DNA from: Cognatishimia activa
Lineage (GTDB): Bacteria > Pseudomonadota > Alphaproteobacteria > Rhodobacterales > Rhodobacteraceae
NCBI RefSeq assembly: GCF_026016445.1
Contig: NZ_CP096147.1
Location: 1,338,501 to 1,402,500 of the forward strand
Reading direction: 5' to 3'
DNA length: 64,000 nt
This document shows positions 36,339-46,140 of this stretch, one piece after another; the stretch's first letter is position 1; each line of letters opens with the position of its first letter. The position numbers and the translations under genes were made by a program. Under the pieces are notes generated by a model. It was given only the letters and a program-made list of their open reading frames with translations, did no database searches and had not been told where the DNA came from.

Positions 36339-36827
36339 ATGACCAACAACTATAGATTTTTGCGTCTGACGGAAATTCCAACCGCTGCTATACGCGAGCA
36401 CATGTCTGATCCGCGTGTTGCCAAACACCTCCCCCTTATGACGAAGACGAGTTGGCAGGACAGCGACGTCGAGGCCCTTATCGCCTCCAAAGAGGCATGC
36501 TGGACAAAAGACGGCTTGGGGCACTGGGGAATACTTTCAGGCGACACATACCTCGGCTGGGGAGGGTTTCAGAAGGAGGCTGAGGAATGGGACTTTGGTT
36601 TGGTCCTTCATCCTGATCATTTCGGTCACGGGTTAAAGATCGCGCATCAGGCGCTGCGTTACGCGGTACAACACCCAGATATTTCCGAAGTCACTTTCTT
36701 GCTGGCCCCATCACGCAAAAATCTGAGCGCTTTAAGCCGCTACGGCGCAGAGTTTATTGGAGATGTCAGCCACGCCGATCAAACATTCCTCAAGTTCAGG
36801 CTGCCGACCCCTCAGGGTGGGTCTTAA
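36339..36827 (+). CDS. GNAT-family N-acetyltransferase
   Basis: A 162-residue acetyl-CoA-dependent transferase similar to RimJ/RimL and the phosphinothricin-type group: N-terminal FLRLTEIPTAAIREHMSD, a core WGILSGDTYLGWGGF, and the cofactor loop HPDHFGHGLKIAHQAL with a GHG step instead of the common RGxG. The substrate is unknown. The gene is flanked by two copies of an 89-bp tRNA-Pro repeat, which suggests it arrived or was trapped by a duplication. It is codirectional with neither tRNA. Confidence 0.82.
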   Translation: MTNNYRFLRLTEIPTAAIREHMSDPRVAKHLPLMTKTSWQDSDVEALIASKEACWTKDGLGHWGILSGDTYLGWGGFQKEAEEWDFGLVLHPDHFGHGLKIAHQALRYAVQHPDISEVTFLLAPSRKNLSALSRYGAEFIGDVSHADQTFLKFRLPTPQGGS

Positions 36828-36838
36828 GATTATTTGGT

Positions 36839-36927
36839 GGAAAGTGGTCGGGGCGGCGAGATTCGAACTCACGACCCCCTGTACCCAAAACAGGTGCGCT
36901 ACCAGACTGCGCTACGCCCCGGACCGT
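36839..36927. repeat. 89-bp direct repeat, copy 2 (contains tRNA-Pro)
   Basis: Second copy of the segment at 36087-36175, same orientation, starting 12 bases after the GNAT stop codon. The two together could recombine and delete the 752-bp unit that carries the GNAT gene and one tRNA. Confidence 0.85.
36845..36921 (-). tRNA. tRNA-Pro (TGG), copy 2
   Basis: Identical in sequence to the tRNA at 36093-36169, with encoded CCA and anticodon TGG. It lies on the minus strand between the GNAT gene and the DUF192 gene. Confidence 0.97.
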
Positions 36928-36991
36928 GACGGGGGAATTAGTCTCTAAGCGCTGGAATGAAAAGACCTAAAGTTCAGTTTCTGCGATTTTT

Positions 36992-37486
36992 TTAGCTTGC
37001 TTCGGAACAACGCCAGGCAGCGTTGGTTTGAAGGATCGACGGGTGGCGCAATTCGCTGCCCGCATTGATACCCAGGGCCTTCGATAGGCCTGCATTGACT
37101 TCCAGAACGTAGCGCGCAGGCGCGCCGCTCGGAATTGGCGTTTCATCCAATGGCACCGCATTATGATGCACTCGCACAACAACCCCGTTTTCATCCAGGA
37201 AGATCATATCTAACGGAATCAAAGTGTTACGCATCCAAAACGCAAGAGGTTTTGTCTGATGGTAAACAAACAGCATACCGCTGCTCATTGGCATCGACGG
37301 GCGTCCCATCAAGCCTCTTGAACGTTCAGCGGCATTATCCGCAACTTCAACAGTAAATCGCGCCTGTCCCCAATCCCCACGCAAATGCACGGTATTTGGG
37401 CTACAGGCTGCAGTCGCTGCAATAACGCTGAGAACTGATAAGATTATCGCCAAAGCTGTTGAGAGCAAACCTTGGCGAAGCGACAT
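36992..37486 (-). CDS. exported DUF192 protein
   Basis: A 164-residue protein with a signal peptide (about residues 8-27) and the DUF192 core RSRGLMGRPSMPMSSGMLFVY, FWMRNTLIPLDMIF and HHNAVPLDETPI. DUF192 proteins are periplasmic or secreted and of unknown function. It starts 1 base after the stop of the cold-shock gene, so the two are co-transcribed, an arrangement seen in many alphaproteobacteria. Confidence 0.85.
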   Translation of the reverse strand: MSLRQGLLSTALAIILSVLSVIAATAACSPNTVHLRGDWGQARFTVEVADNAAERSRGLMGRPSMPMSSGMLFVYHQTKPLAFWMRNTLIPLDMIFLDENGVVVRVHHNAVPLDETPIPSGAPARYVLEVNAGLSKALGINAGSELRHPSILQTNAAWRCSEAS

Positions 37487-37487
37487 G

Positions 37488-38015
37488 TCAGTCTTCCTTA
37501 TCGAGTGCGTTCTCCCAAGAGCAGACCTGCGCGGCCATAAGTCCGCGTCGCCCTTCCATCACACGGATAGCAAGCGCCTCTCCGGGCTGCAACTCTGCCA
37601 AGCCTTGGCGGCGCAACACTTCCACGTGAACAAAGATGTCTTCTTCGCGCCCAAAGACATTGGCAAATCCAAAGCCTTTGCCTTTATCAAACCACTTTAC
37701 GCGCGCCGGCTGCAGCGGCAGGTTTTTGACATCAGGCGCATCAAGTTCTTCGAAATCTGCAAGCGGAACGGAATCCTCTGATTCTGCCACATGTATGCTT
37801 AGAATTTCGACGGCTTGTACGCCTCTCTGTGTTTCCTGTGCGAGAAGTTCGATGTTGGCCCCATCCGCCACCGAACTCTGCCCAAAGTTGCGTAACACAT
37901 TGGCGTGCAAAAGAATGTCCGGCCCGCCGCCTGATGCAACAACAAAACCAAACCCTTTCACAGGATCGAACCACTTCACCTGCCCGTCGATCTTGTGGGC
38001 AGTCACATTATTCAT
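37488..38015 (-). CDS. cold-shock protein with two CSD domains
   Basis: A 175-residue protein with two cold-shock domains: VKWFDPVKGFGFVV at residues 14-27 and VKWFDKGKGFGFANVFG near 108-124, each with the RNP1-type KGFGF motif for nucleic-acid binding. They are separated by an acidic linker. Such doubled CspA-like RNA chaperones are usual in alphaproteobacteria. It is the first gene of a pair with DUF192, and pdxH lies upstream on the same strand, 122 bases away. Confidence 0.92.
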   Translation of the reverse strand: MNNVTAHKIDGQVKWFDPVKGFGFVVASGGGPDILLHANVLRNFGQSSVADGANIELLAQETQRGVQAVEILSIHVAESEDSVPLADFEELDAPDVKNLPLQPARVKWFDKGKGFGFANVFGREEDIFVHVEVLRRQGLAELQPGEALAIRVMEGRRGLMAAQVCSWENALDKED

Positions 38016-38137
38016 TTCTATGCCTTACCATACGTTACCCCATCCCCAGGGCATGTTTCTTCTGCGATAAATCCCCACCTACAGCAAGGAAAAAATCGTA
38101 AGCGTTTCATAGACTTGCATTTTACGTGACGTGAGTG

Positions 38138-38743
38138 TCAAGGGTTCAAACGTATAATTTCCCATGCATCAGAGGGGGTTGCGCGACGCCAAACAAAGCG
38201 GTCATGGAGGCGAAATGCCCCATCTGCCCAAAACTCAATTTCCGTTGGCGTGATGCGATATCCCCCCCAAAACGGAGGACGTTTCGGATTCAAACCGTGC
38301 TTAGTCGACATTTTAGCAGCCTTGGCCACCAGAGACGCACGCGAATCCAATGGCTGAGATTGATCGCTGGCCCAGGCGCCTAATCTGCTCTTGAGCGAGC
38401 GCGACTCATAATATGCATCAGCCTGTTCGCCATCTTCGCGTTCGACAAGCCCCCGCACTCGCACCTGACGGCGCAAAGATTTCCAATGCATTACGAAAGC
38501 CGCCTTGCCACCCTGCTCGATTTCCCGCGCTTTGGCTGAGCCATAGTTGGTATAGAATACAAAAGCTGCATCTTCGACTTCTTTCAACAGCACCATACGT
38601 GCGTTTGGCATGCCCGATGCATCCACCGTGGATAATGCAATGGCATTGGAATCGTTGGGCTCACTCCTCTCAGCTTCAGCCAGCCAGGCGCGTGTAATCT
38701 CAAACGGGTCATCACCAGCAAATATTCCGGTACGATCTGACAT
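38138..38743 (-). CDS. pdxH: pyridoxamine 5'-phosphate oxidase
   Basis: FMN enzyme making pyridoxal 5'-phosphate. The 201-residue chain (ATG at 38743; an ATG at 38761 is also in frame) has [20 protein letters not shown], the FMN-phosphate-binding [12 protein letters not shown], and the C-terminal [10 protein letters not shown] that ends the active site. The gene is divergent from fabI with only 108 bases between starts, so they may share a promoter region. PLP supports several PLP enzymes in this window, such as alr and the aminotransferase. Confidence 0.95.
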   Translation of the reverse strand: MSDRTGIFAGDDPFEITRAWLAEAERSEPNDSNAIALSTVDASGMPNARMVLLKEVEDAAFVFYTNYGSAKAREIEQGGKAAFVMHWKSLRRQVRVRGLVEREDGEQADAYYESRSLKSRLGAWASDQSQPLDSRASLVAKAAKMSTKHGLNPKRPPFWGGYRITPTEIEFWADGAFRLHDRFVWRRATPSDAWEIIRLNP

Positions 38744-38851
38744 GTGTTTCTCCATTGCCATGAAAGCTCTTAACCCGCTCTAGTGGACTTGATGCCAAAG
38801 GGGCTATCGCCTAAAGGTGCGTCAAACGAAATAAGGGACGGAGTTGTCCAA

Positions 38852-39664
38852 ATGTCAAACAATCTGATGGCAGGCAAACGCGGCCTGATTATGGGCCTGG
38901 CGAATGACAAATCGATCGCTTGGGGTATTGCGAAAGCCTGTGCAGAAGCAGGTGCGGAAATGGCTTTCTCTTATATGGGCGACGCCTTCAAAAAGCGCGT
39001 ACAGCCTTTGGCCGACCAACTCGGTGTTGAAACCCTGATCGATTGTGATGTGTCTGATCCTGACTCCATTGATGCTGCATTCGCTCAGATTGAAGAAAAA
39101 TGGGGCAAGATTGATTTCATCGTGCACGCCATTGGTTTCTCTGACAAAAACGAGCTGCGCGGCCGTTACGTAGACACCAGCCGCGACAACTTCCTGATGA
39201 CCATGGACATCTCTTGCTACAGCTTCACAGCCGTCATGAAGCGCGCCGAGAAGCTGATGACAGAAGGTGGTTCTGCCCTGACGCTGACATACTACGGTGC
39301 AGAGCAAGTTATGCCGCATTATAACGTCATGGGTGTTGCAAAGGCCGCTCTTGAAGCCTCCGTAAAATATCTGGCGGAGGACCTTGGTAAAGACGGTATC
39401 CGCGTAAACGCGATTTCCGCCGGTCCGATCAAAACACTGGCGGCCTCCGGCATTGGCGATTTCCGCTACATTTTGAAGTGGAACGAATATAACTCTCCGC
39501 TGCGCCGCACTGTGACCATCGATGATGTTGGCAACTCTGCTCTCTACCTGCTGAGCGATCTGGCTTCCGGCGTGACAGGCGAAAATCTACACGTAGATTC
39601 TGGTTATCACGTGGTTGGTATGAAAGCGGTCGACGCTCCTGACATCGACGCCAGCAAGAAGTGA
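38852..39664 (+). CDS. fabI: enoyl-[acyl-carrier-protein] reductase (NADH), FabI
   Basis: Performs the last reduction of fatty-acid elongation. I use the ATG at 38852, which has GGGACGGAG upstream and gives 270 residues starting MSNNLMAGKRGLIMG; an earlier in-frame ATG at 38783 is unlikely. The cofactor motif is LANDKSIAWGIA and the catalytic pair is Tyr157 and Lys164 in YNVMGVAK (Y-x6-K), typical of FabI rather than of SDRs. A terminator follows at 39691-39716. Confidence 0.96.
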   Translation: MSNNLMAGKRGLIMGLANDKSIAWGIAKACAEAGAEMAFSYMGDAFKKRVQPLADQLGVETLIDCDVSDPDSIDAAFAQIEEKWGKIDFIVHAIGFSDKNELRGRYVDTSRDNFLMTMDISCYSFTAVMKRAEKLMTEGGSALTLTYYGAEQVMPHYNVMGVAKAALEASVKYLAEDLGKDGIRVNAISAGPIKTLAASGIGDFRYILKWNEYNSPLRRTVTIDDVGNSALYLLSDLASGVTGENLHVDSGYHVVGMKAVDAPDIDASKK

Positions 39665-39690
39665 TCTCCGCCAAAAAAGCGAACACTAAG

Positions 39691-39724
39691 ACGGACCCAG
39701 CCTCGCTGCGGTCCGTTTTTCTTT
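39691..39724 (+). terminator. intrinsic terminator after fabI
   Basis: ACGGACC (39691-39697) pairs with GGTCCGT (39710-39716), with inner pairing AGC/GCT, then TTTTCTTT. It lies 27 bases after the fabI stop and before the LysE-type gene. Confidence 0.85.
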
Positions 39725-39777
39725 GACATTTGTCCTGTCGCGCCCTTCCCTGCAGCAACCAACTTTACGGAGCTGAC

Positions 39778-40386
39778 ATGGAACTGAACCATCTAGTTGC
39801 ATTTAATCTGACGTTGATCGCCGCCATTCTTAGCCCCGGCCCGGCCATGCTGGTGGCCCTGCGAAAAAGCATGGCGCAAGGACGGCGTGCGGGCATTCTG
39901 ACAGGTATGGGTCTTGGCCTCATGGCGGCGAGCTGGACAGCGCTGGCACTGCTTGGGTTGGAAAGCCTGTTCCTTCTGTTCCCCTGGGCCTATGCTGCCA
40001 TGAAAATCCTAGGCGCGCTGTATCTACTTTGGATCGCATATAACACCTGGCGATCCGCCAAACGGCCCATCAGCGAAGACCCGTCTCAGCTGGCTCGGCG
40101 AAGCTTCCTTAATGGGCTCTCAGTAAATTTGGCCAATCCAAAATCTGTGCTTTTCGCATCTGCTGTGCTTCTCGTAATCTTTCCAAATGATCTCAATCTG
40201 TTTGAGAAAGGCTTTATTGTTCTTAATCATCTTTGCATCGAACTGGCTTTCTACACAGGATTTGCGCTCCTACTCTCGACCAAAAGGTCAAAATCCGGCT
40301 ATTTGCTTCTCAAACCAATATTTGACCGAGTCGCCGCGCTTGTCTTGGGTGCGCTTGGCATTCGCCTGTTGCTCGATCGCACTTGA
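39778..40386 (+). CDS. LysE/RhtB-family amino-acid exporter
   Basis: A 202-residue membrane protein. The ATG at 39778 gives the family start MELNHLVAFNLTLIAAI followed by LSPGPAMLVALRKSM, the GPA motif of LysE transporters, and about six helices. The exported amino acid is unknown. It precedes gpt by 27 bases and may share its promoter. Confidence 0.9.
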   Translation: MELNHLVAFNLTLIAAILSPGPAMLVALRKSMAQGRRAGILTGMGLGLMAASWTALALLGLESLFLLFPWAYAAMKILGALYLLWIAYNTWRSAKRPISEDPSQLARRSFLNGLSVNLANPKSVLFASAVLLVIFPNDLNLFEKGFIVLNHLCIELAFYTGFALLLSTKRSKSGYLLLKPIFDRVAALVLGALGIRLLLDRT

Positions 40387-40413
40387 GCAACGGACGCTAG
40401 AAAGGAATATGAG

Positions 40414-40932
40414 ATGAACGATCGTCTGCCCCATGAAAAAGGCTTCCACATCAGTTGGGATCAATTGCACCGCGATGCCCGTGCGCTGGCATGGCGCCTC
40501 GATGGTAAAGGTCCAGATGACGGCGCGTGGAAGGCTGTGGTGGCGATCACCCGTGGCGGCATGGCCCCTGCGATGATCGTGGCGCGCGAACTCGATATCC
40601 GTGTCGTGGATACCATCAGCGTAAAATCCTACAGCGCCGGTGGCGGCGATACAGCACAACGTCGCGAAGCGCAGGTTCTGAAATCCCCGTCTGACGAGAT
40701 CATGGGTGACGGCGAAGGCGTTCTGATCATTGATGATTTGGTGGACTCCGGGAAAACTCTGGAACTTGTCCGCAAGCTTTATCCCAAGGCGCATTTTGCA
40801 ACGGTCTACGCAAAACCGATGGGTGAGCCGCAGGTTGACACGTTCATCACGGGTGTAAGTCAAGACACATGGATTTTCTTCCCATGGGATATGGCGCTGC
40901 AATATGTACAACCCTATCGTGGCACCGACTAA
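40414..40932 (+). CDS. gpt: xanthine phosphoribosyltransferase
   Basis: Salvages xanthine and guanine to XMP and GMP using PRPP. The 172-residue protein has the PRPP loop [15 protein letters not shown] and the flexible-loop region SVKSYSAGG, with a C-terminal [12 protein letters not shown] characteristic of the Gpt group. An AAGGA ribosome site precedes the ATG. An aminotransferase gene follows after 15 bases. Confidence 0.93.
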   Translation: MNDRLPHEKGFHISWDQLHRDARALAWRLDGKGPDDGAWKAVVAITRGGMAPAMIVARELDIRVVDTISVKSYSAGGGDTAQRREAQVLKSPSDEIMGDGEGVLIIDDLVDSGKTLELVRKLYPKAHFATVYAKPMGEPQVDTFITGVSQDTWIFFPWDMALQYVQPYRGTD

Positions 40933-40947
40933 GCAATAGCGACGCAA

Positions 40948-42129
40948 ATGACAGGCAGCCGTACTTCTCAGACATTTCTACCACCGGTCATGGAAGCCCG
41001 GCGCTGGATTGCGGGCAAACCTTTTCCCAAAGACAAGCCCCTCATTAATGTGAGTCAGGCGGCCCCGATTGAGCCGCCGCCGAAAGCGCTGCGCGAGAAA
41101 ATCGCTGAAACTGCCCTGTCAGTCCCAGAAGCACATATTTACGGTCCCGTTCTGGGATTGCCGGAACTGCGCAGCGAGTTGGCGCAACAGTGGTGCCAGA
41201 ACTACGGCGGTCAAATCACGCTGGAACAGGTGGGGATCACCTCAGGCTGCAACCAAGCCTTCGCCGCTGCCATCTCAAGCTTGACCAACCAGGGGGACGA
41301 GATCATTCTGCCGACCCCTTGGTATTTCAACCACAAAATGTGGCTCGATATGCAAGGGGTCTCTGCCGTGCCTTTGCCATCGGGTGCGGGCCTGTTGCCT
41401 GACATTGCGATGGCGGAATCTCTGATCAGTGAAAAAACCCGCGCTATTGTTTTGGTCACACCCAACAATCCAGCCGGTGTTGAGTATCCTGCGTCACTTG
41501 TAATGGACTTCTATTTGCTGGCGAAAAAACACGGTATCGCGCTCATCATCGATGAGACCTACCGCGATTTTGACAGCCGGTCAGCAGCTCCTCATGAGCT
41601 CTTTAAGCAATCCGATTGGCCTCAAACACTGATCCAACTCTATTCGTTCTCAAAGGCTTACAGGTTAACCGGACACCGCGTTGGCGCGATTGTCACCAGT
41701 GAAGGGCGGCTTCAAGATATAGAAAAATTCCTGGATACGGTGACCATCTGTCCAAATCAGCTTGGTCAACATGCCGCTCTCTGGGGCATGCAGAATCTCG
41801 GCAAATGGCTGGCCGGTGAACGAGATGAAATCCTCTCGCGCCGCGCAGCGATAGCTTCCAACATGCCAATACTGGAAAGAGCGGGATGGAAACTGCTTGG
41901 GCTTGGGGCCTATTTCGCTTATTTGAAACATCCATTTGATCTGCCGTCAGATCAACTGGCTCAGGAGCTCGTGGACGAAGCACATGTCCTTGCCCTGCCC
42001 GGCACCATGTTTCATCCTGAAGGCAGCATAGACGGCGCTCGTCAATTACGATTGGCCTTTGCCAATGTGGATGGTGAACAGATCAAAGAGCTTTTCAATC
42101 GGCTCGCTGCTTATCACCCGAAAAGCTGA
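40948..42129 (+). CDS. class I/II pyridoxal-phosphate aminotransferase
   Basis: A 393-residue aminotransferase of fold type I: VTPNNPAG, the PLP-phosphate region LIIDETYRDF, and the Schiff-base lysine in YSFSKAYRLTGHRVG. The exact amino acid and keto-acid are not readable, although it belongs to the group of AspC/DapL-like and aromatic-type enzymes. It follows gpt by 15 bases. The 165 bases after it contain no gene. Confidence 0.88.
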   Translation: MTGSRTSQTFLPPVMEARRWIAGKPFPKDKPLINVSQAAPIEPPPKALREKIAETALSVPEAHIYGPVLGLPELRSELAQQWCQNYGGQITLEQVGITSGCNQAFAAAISSLTNQGDEIILPTPWYFNHKMWLDMQGVSAVPLPSGAGLLPDIAMAESLISEKTRAIVLVTPNNPAGVEYPASLVMDFYLLAKKHGIALIIDETYRDFDSRSAAPHELFKQSDWPQTLIQLYSFSKAYRLTGHRVGAIVTSEGRLQDIEKFLDTVTICPNQLGQHAALWGMQNLGKWLAGERDEILSRRAAIASNMPILERAGWKLLGLGAYFAYLKHPFDLPSDQLAQELVDEAHVLALPGTMFHPEGSIDGARQLRLAFANVDGEQIKELFNRLAAYHPKS

Positions 42130-42294
42130 TCTCGACATTCTCGCTCCCGCTTGGCTGGGACAGGTCTAAAAAACAGGGCTGCATCCAGCGCAGACTGCTT
42201 AATCAGCATGTTAGCGCTTGCCCCCCTCCCCAGCCCGTCGTAGACATCCGAAACCATTTTGTGCAGCAACGTCAAAACCCGATAGAGGTCTCAA

Positions 42295-44139
42295 ATGTCC
42301 AAACAAAATTCTATCTCCAAAACCTTGGTTTGGATCCTAATGGGCATGTTGATTTTGGGCCTTGGCGGATTTGGCATCACCAACCTGGGCGGGGCTGTGC
42401 AATCGGTCGGCAATGTGGATGGCAAATCCATTGACGTAAACGACTATTTCCGCGCGGTGCAGCAAGAACTCGACGCGATCCAGGCGCAAACAGGTCAGCG
42501 CATCACCTTTGCTCAGGCCCAGCAATTTGGCCTGCAGCAACAGGTACTTGCGCGTCTTGTGAACCAGCGCGCATTGGATGGTGAAGCAGAGCGTCTTGGT
42601 CTCTCCATGGGCGATGAGAACCTGCGCGATCAGATCCTGAACATCTCTGCCTTCCAGGGTCTTGATGGCTCATTTGATCGCGAAGCCTATCGCTTTGCAC
42701 TGCAAAACTCAGGTCTGAACGAAACCGATTTTGAAGATTCTCTGCGTGAAGACGCAGCACGTACCCTGCTACAATCTGCCATCGTGGGTGGCATCGAAAT
42801 GCCAGCAGCATATGGAGCCGCACTGACAAGTTTCCTGGGTGAAAACCGCAGCTTCTCTTACGCGATCCTGACCGAAGAGAACCTCGACGCTGAAATCACA
42901 GAAGCGAGTGAAACTGACCTGCGCGCCTTCTATGACGCGAACGTCGAAAGCTTCATGCAGCCTGCAACACGCGACATCACCTATGCATGGGTTGCACCAT
43001 CCATGTTGCTGGACACCGTTGAAGTCGACGAAGACAGCCTGAGAGCGCAATACGACGATCGCAACGCCGAGTTTAACCAGCCGGAACGCCGTCTCGTTGA
43101 ACGTCTTGTTTATGGCACCTCTGACGAGGCTGCGGCGGCGCTGGCACAGATCACTTCAGGTGAAAGCACTTTTGAAGCACAAGTCGAAGCACGTGGTCTT
43201 GATCTCGCGGATGTCGACATGGGCGACGTGACACTGGCGGCATTGGCTGGCGCAGGCGAAACCGTCTTTGCGGCAGAAACCGGTGCGGTGATTGGTCCGC
43301 TCCAAACTGATCTTGGCCCGGCTCTCTTCCGGGTAAACGCCGTACTGGAAGCGCAGAGCACCTCGTTTGAAGAAGCCAAAACCGCTCTGCGTGCCGAGCT
43401 GGCCGTGGATCGCGCTCGCCGCGTGATTGACGCGCAAATCAACACTGTCGACGACCTTCTTGCCGGTGGTGCGACCCTGGAAGAAGTGGCGGAAGAAACT
43501 GATCTGGTTCTGGAAACCATTAAATTCCACACAGGCTCTGACGAAGCGATCGTAGGTTACACCGATTTCCGCGCCGCGGCTCAGGCCGTGCAAGACGGTG
43601 ATTTCCCAGAAGTCGCAAGCCTTGATGATGGCGGTATCTTCGCGCTGCGTTTGGATGGCACATCAGAAGCTGCGCCTACCCCGTTTGAGGACGCGCGTGC
43701 AGATGTAGAAGCCGCATGGCGCGCCGATCAGATCGCCACCGCTTTGGAAGCCAAAGCCAACACTCTGATTGATCAGATGAAAGCTGGCGCCGACATCATC
43801 ACCTTGGGCCTAGTGGTTCAGCAGGAACAAGACGTGACCCGCAATGATTTCATCCCAGATGTGCCAGCAACCTTGCTGCCAACCATCTTTGAGATGGCCG
43901 AAGGAGAGCTGCGCGCGGTTGAAGGCGCTGGGTCTTACCTGATCGTTGAGCTTGATGAGGTGGCTGAGGCCGATCTTCAGTCTGGTGAAAACACAACCAT
44001 CCAGAACCTCGTGGGCCAACAGGTGAGCCAATCCCTGACCCAAGATATTCTGGACGCCTATGCCAACTTCGTGCGCTCCAATGCTGAGATCGAGATCGAT
44101 CAACACGCTTTGGCAGCCGTGCATTCACAGCTTCACTAA
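42295..44139 (+). CDS. PpiD-like membrane-anchored periplasmic foldase
   Basis: A 614-residue protein with one N-terminal membrane helix (ILMGMLILGLGGFGI), a SurA-N-like segment, a PpiC-type peptidyl-prolyl isomerase region near the middle (VERLVYGTSDEAAAALAQI), and a C-terminal helical domain. It helps fold outer-membrane or secreted proteins. trpE follows after only 12 bases, so the two may be co-transcribed. Whether the isomerase site is active is uncertain; many family members are inactive. Confidence 0.88.
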   Translation: MSKQNSISKTLVWILMGMLILGLGGFGITNLGGAVQSVGNVDGKSIDVNDYFRAVQQELDAIQAQTGQRITFAQAQQFGLQQQVLARLVNQRALDGEAERLGLSMGDENLRDQILNISAFQGLDGSFDREAYRFALQNSGLNETDFEDSLREDAARTLLQSAIVGGIEMPAAYGAALTSFLGENRSFSYAILTEENLDAEITEASETDLRAFYDANVESFMQPATRDITYAWVAPSMLLDTVEVDEDSLRAQYDDRNAEFNQPERRLVERLVYGTSDEAAAALAQITSGESTFEAQVEARGLDLADVDMGDVTLAALAGAGETVFAAETGAVIGPLQTDLGPALFRVNAVLEAQSTSFEEAKTALRAELAVDRARRVIDAQINTVDDLLAGGATLEEVAEETDLVLETIKFHTGSDEAIVGYTDFRAAAQAVQDGDFPEVASLDDGGIFALRLDGTSEAAPTPFEDARADVEAAWRADQIATALEAKANTLIDQMKAGADIITLGLVVQQEQDVTRNDFIPDVPATLLPTIFEMAEGELRAVEGAGSYLIVELDEVAEADLQSGENTTIQNLVGQQVSQSLTQDILDAYANFVRSNAEIEIDQHALAAVHSQLH

Positions 44140-44151
44140 GGACGGAACATC

Positions 44152-45663
44152 GTGGCACTAACTCCTTCCTTTGACGCCTTTGAAGCCGACTATAAGGCTG
44201 GTAAAAATCAGGTGGTCTACACCCGCTTAGCAGCAGATCTCGACACGCCTGTGTCCCTGATGCTGAAACTGACGGGCGCTCAGAAAGACGCCTTCATGCT
44301 GGAGTCTGTAACCGGTGGTGAAGTGCGTGGGCGCTATTCCATCATCGGCATGAAGCCTGATCTGATCTGGCAGTGTCATGACAAGCAAAGCCGGATCAAC
44401 CGTCAGGCGCGTTTTGATGGAGATGCCTTTCAAAATCAGGATGGCGATCCTCTTGAAAACCTGCGGTCCTTGATTGCCGAAAGCAAAATCGACCTACCAG
44501 ATGACTTGCCGCAGGCTTCAGCTGGTCTCTTTGGCTTCCTTGGCTATGACATGATCCGTCTGGTGGAACATCTACCAAATGTGAATCCAGACCCACTTGG
44601 CCTGCCTGATGCCTGCATGATGCGCCCATCCGTCGTAGCCGTGTTGGATGGCGTCAAAGGCGAAGTCACTGTTGTCTCCCCTGTTTGGGTGGCCGAAGGC
44701 CAATCTGCCCGCGCAGCATATGCACAGGCCGGTGAACGTGTGATGGATGCGGTGCGTGATCTTGAGCGTTCCATGCCAGAGGCAAGCCGTGATCTGGGCG
44801 AAGAACTGCAGGTGGGCGAGCCCGTCAGCAACTTCACCAAATCGGGCTATATGGAAGCCGTCGATAAGGCCAAGGAATATATCAAAGCCGGTGACATCTT
44901 TCAGGTCGTGCCTGCACAGCGCTGGACGCATGACTTCCCGCTGCCGCCCTTTGCGCTGTACCGCTCTTTGCGTCGCACAAACCCGTCGCCCTTCATGTTC
45001 TATTTCAACTTCGGCGGCTATCAGGTGATTGGCGCAAGCCCGGAAATTCTGGTGCGCGTCTTTGGCAACGAAGTCACCATCCGCCCGATCGCAGGCACCC
45101 GCCCGCGCGGAGCGACGCCAGAAGAAGATCGCGCCAATGAGGCGGACCTGCTGGCGGACAAAAAAGAACTCGCAGAGCACCTTATGCTGCTGGATCTGGG
45201 CCGCAACGACACAGGCAAAGTATCCAAAATCGGTACCGTGCGCCCAACCGAAAAGTTCATCATCGAGCGCTACAGCCACGTGATGCATATCGTGTCCAAC
45301 GTTGTAGGCGAACTTGCCGATGATCAGGACGCGCTGTCAGCCTTCTTTGCGGGCATGCCAGCGGGCACGGTCTCTGGCGCCCCAAAGGTGCGCGCGATGG
45401 AGATCATCGACGAGCTCGAACCTGAAAAACGTGGCGTCTATGGCGGCGGTGTTGGCTACTTCAGCGCCGGCGGCGACATGGATATGTGCATCGCGCTCCG
45501 CACAGCGATTGTGAAAGACAAGAAGCTCTATGTTCAGGCCGGTGGCGGCGTTGTCTATGACAGCGACCCTGAAGCCGAATACATGGAGACCGTGCACAAA
45601 TCCAACGCCATCCGCCGCGCCGCTGAAGACGCGGGTCGGTTTAATGGGCGTGGGAATAGTTAG
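44152..45663 (+). CDS. trpE: anthranilate synthase component I (TrpE)
   Basis: Makes anthranilate from chorismate and ammonia. A GTG start at 44152 follows AAGGACGGAA. The 503-residue protein has the chorismate-binding region PAGTVSGAPKVRAMEIIDEL and the GYFSAGGDMDMCIALRT motif, and an N-terminal tryptophan-feedback region. The glutaminase partner trpG is 3.7 kb downstream, separated by four unrelated genes, so the trp operon is split. No leader peptide of trp type was seen. Confidence 0.96.
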   Translation: MALTPSFDAFEADYKAGKNQVVYTRLAADLDTPVSLMLKLTGAQKDAFMLESVTGGEVRGRYSIIGMKPDLIWQCHDKQSRINRQARFDGDAFQNQDGDPLENLRSLIAESKIDLPDDLPQASAGLFGFLGYDMIRLVEHLPNVNPDPLGLPDACMMRPSVVAVLDGVKGEVTVVSPVWVAEGQSARAAYAQAGERVMDAVRDLERSMPEASRDLGEELQVGEPVSNFTKSGYMEAVDKAKEYIKAGDIFQVVPAQRWTHDFPLPPFALYRSLRRTNPSPFMFYFNFGGYQVIGASPEILVRVFGNEVTIRPIAGTRPRGATPEEDRANEADLLADKKELAEHLMLLDLGRNDTGKVSKIGTVRPTEKFIIERYSHVMHIVSNVVGELADDQDALSAFFAGMPAGTVSGAPKVRAMEIIDELEPEKRGVYGGGVGYFSAGGDMDMCIALRTAIVKDKKLYVQAGGGVVYDSDPEAEYMETVHKSNAIRRAAEDAGRFNGRGNS

Positions 45664-45735
45664 AAGATTAAAGAGCACTATTCGAAAATATTATACTACA
45701 GTGACTGCGGATCGCGCTTCCAAGATTTTTGTTGT

Positions 45736-46140
45736 ATGGCCAAACCAATTTTAAAAATTCTTGCGGGGCCCACGAATGCCCAAAACGGTATTAATCAAGC
45801 TTCTTCGGCAGGACTGGGTCCTTTAATATCGGCTGCAAGTAAAGCGGCTGATCTATATCCTCATGATATCGAAGGTCTCATTCAAATACTCCACTTCCGA
45901 GGCCATACATCGAAAGCTGCCCAACGGAGAAGCCGCTGGATCGGGGGAAGGCTATATAACAAGTTCTCAGGTGAAGATCCCGATTACATTCCATTGTCTG
46001 GGACTCATCTTCGTCAAACACTTTCTGCGGCGGGGATTATCACGCCTGACTTAGTAGTCGCATCCGGTAAGTATCTCCTCCGCTTAGACATCGCAGAAAA
46101 GGCTGTGTCTGAACTGATTGAGATGAGAGACCAAAGTTAG
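45736..46140 (+). CDS. protein of unknown family, possible recent insertion
   Basis: A 134-residue protein with no membrane segment or signal peptide and no family I can recognise; it starts MAKPILKILAGPTNAQNG and contains RRSRWIGGRLYNKFSG. The surrounding bases are A+T-rich, unlike trpE before it. It lies 72 bases after trpE on the same strand, and its codon and base use differ from neighbouring enzymes, which is compatible with a transferred or young gene. Coding status is likely because the frame is long and closed by a good stop. Confidence 0.55.
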   Translation: MAKPILKILAGPTNAQNGINQASSAGLGPLISAASKAADLYPHDIEGLIQILHFRGHTSKAAQRRSRWIGGRLYNKFSGEDPDYIPLSGTHLRQTLSAAGIITPDLVVASGKYLLRLDIAEKAVSELIEMRDQS

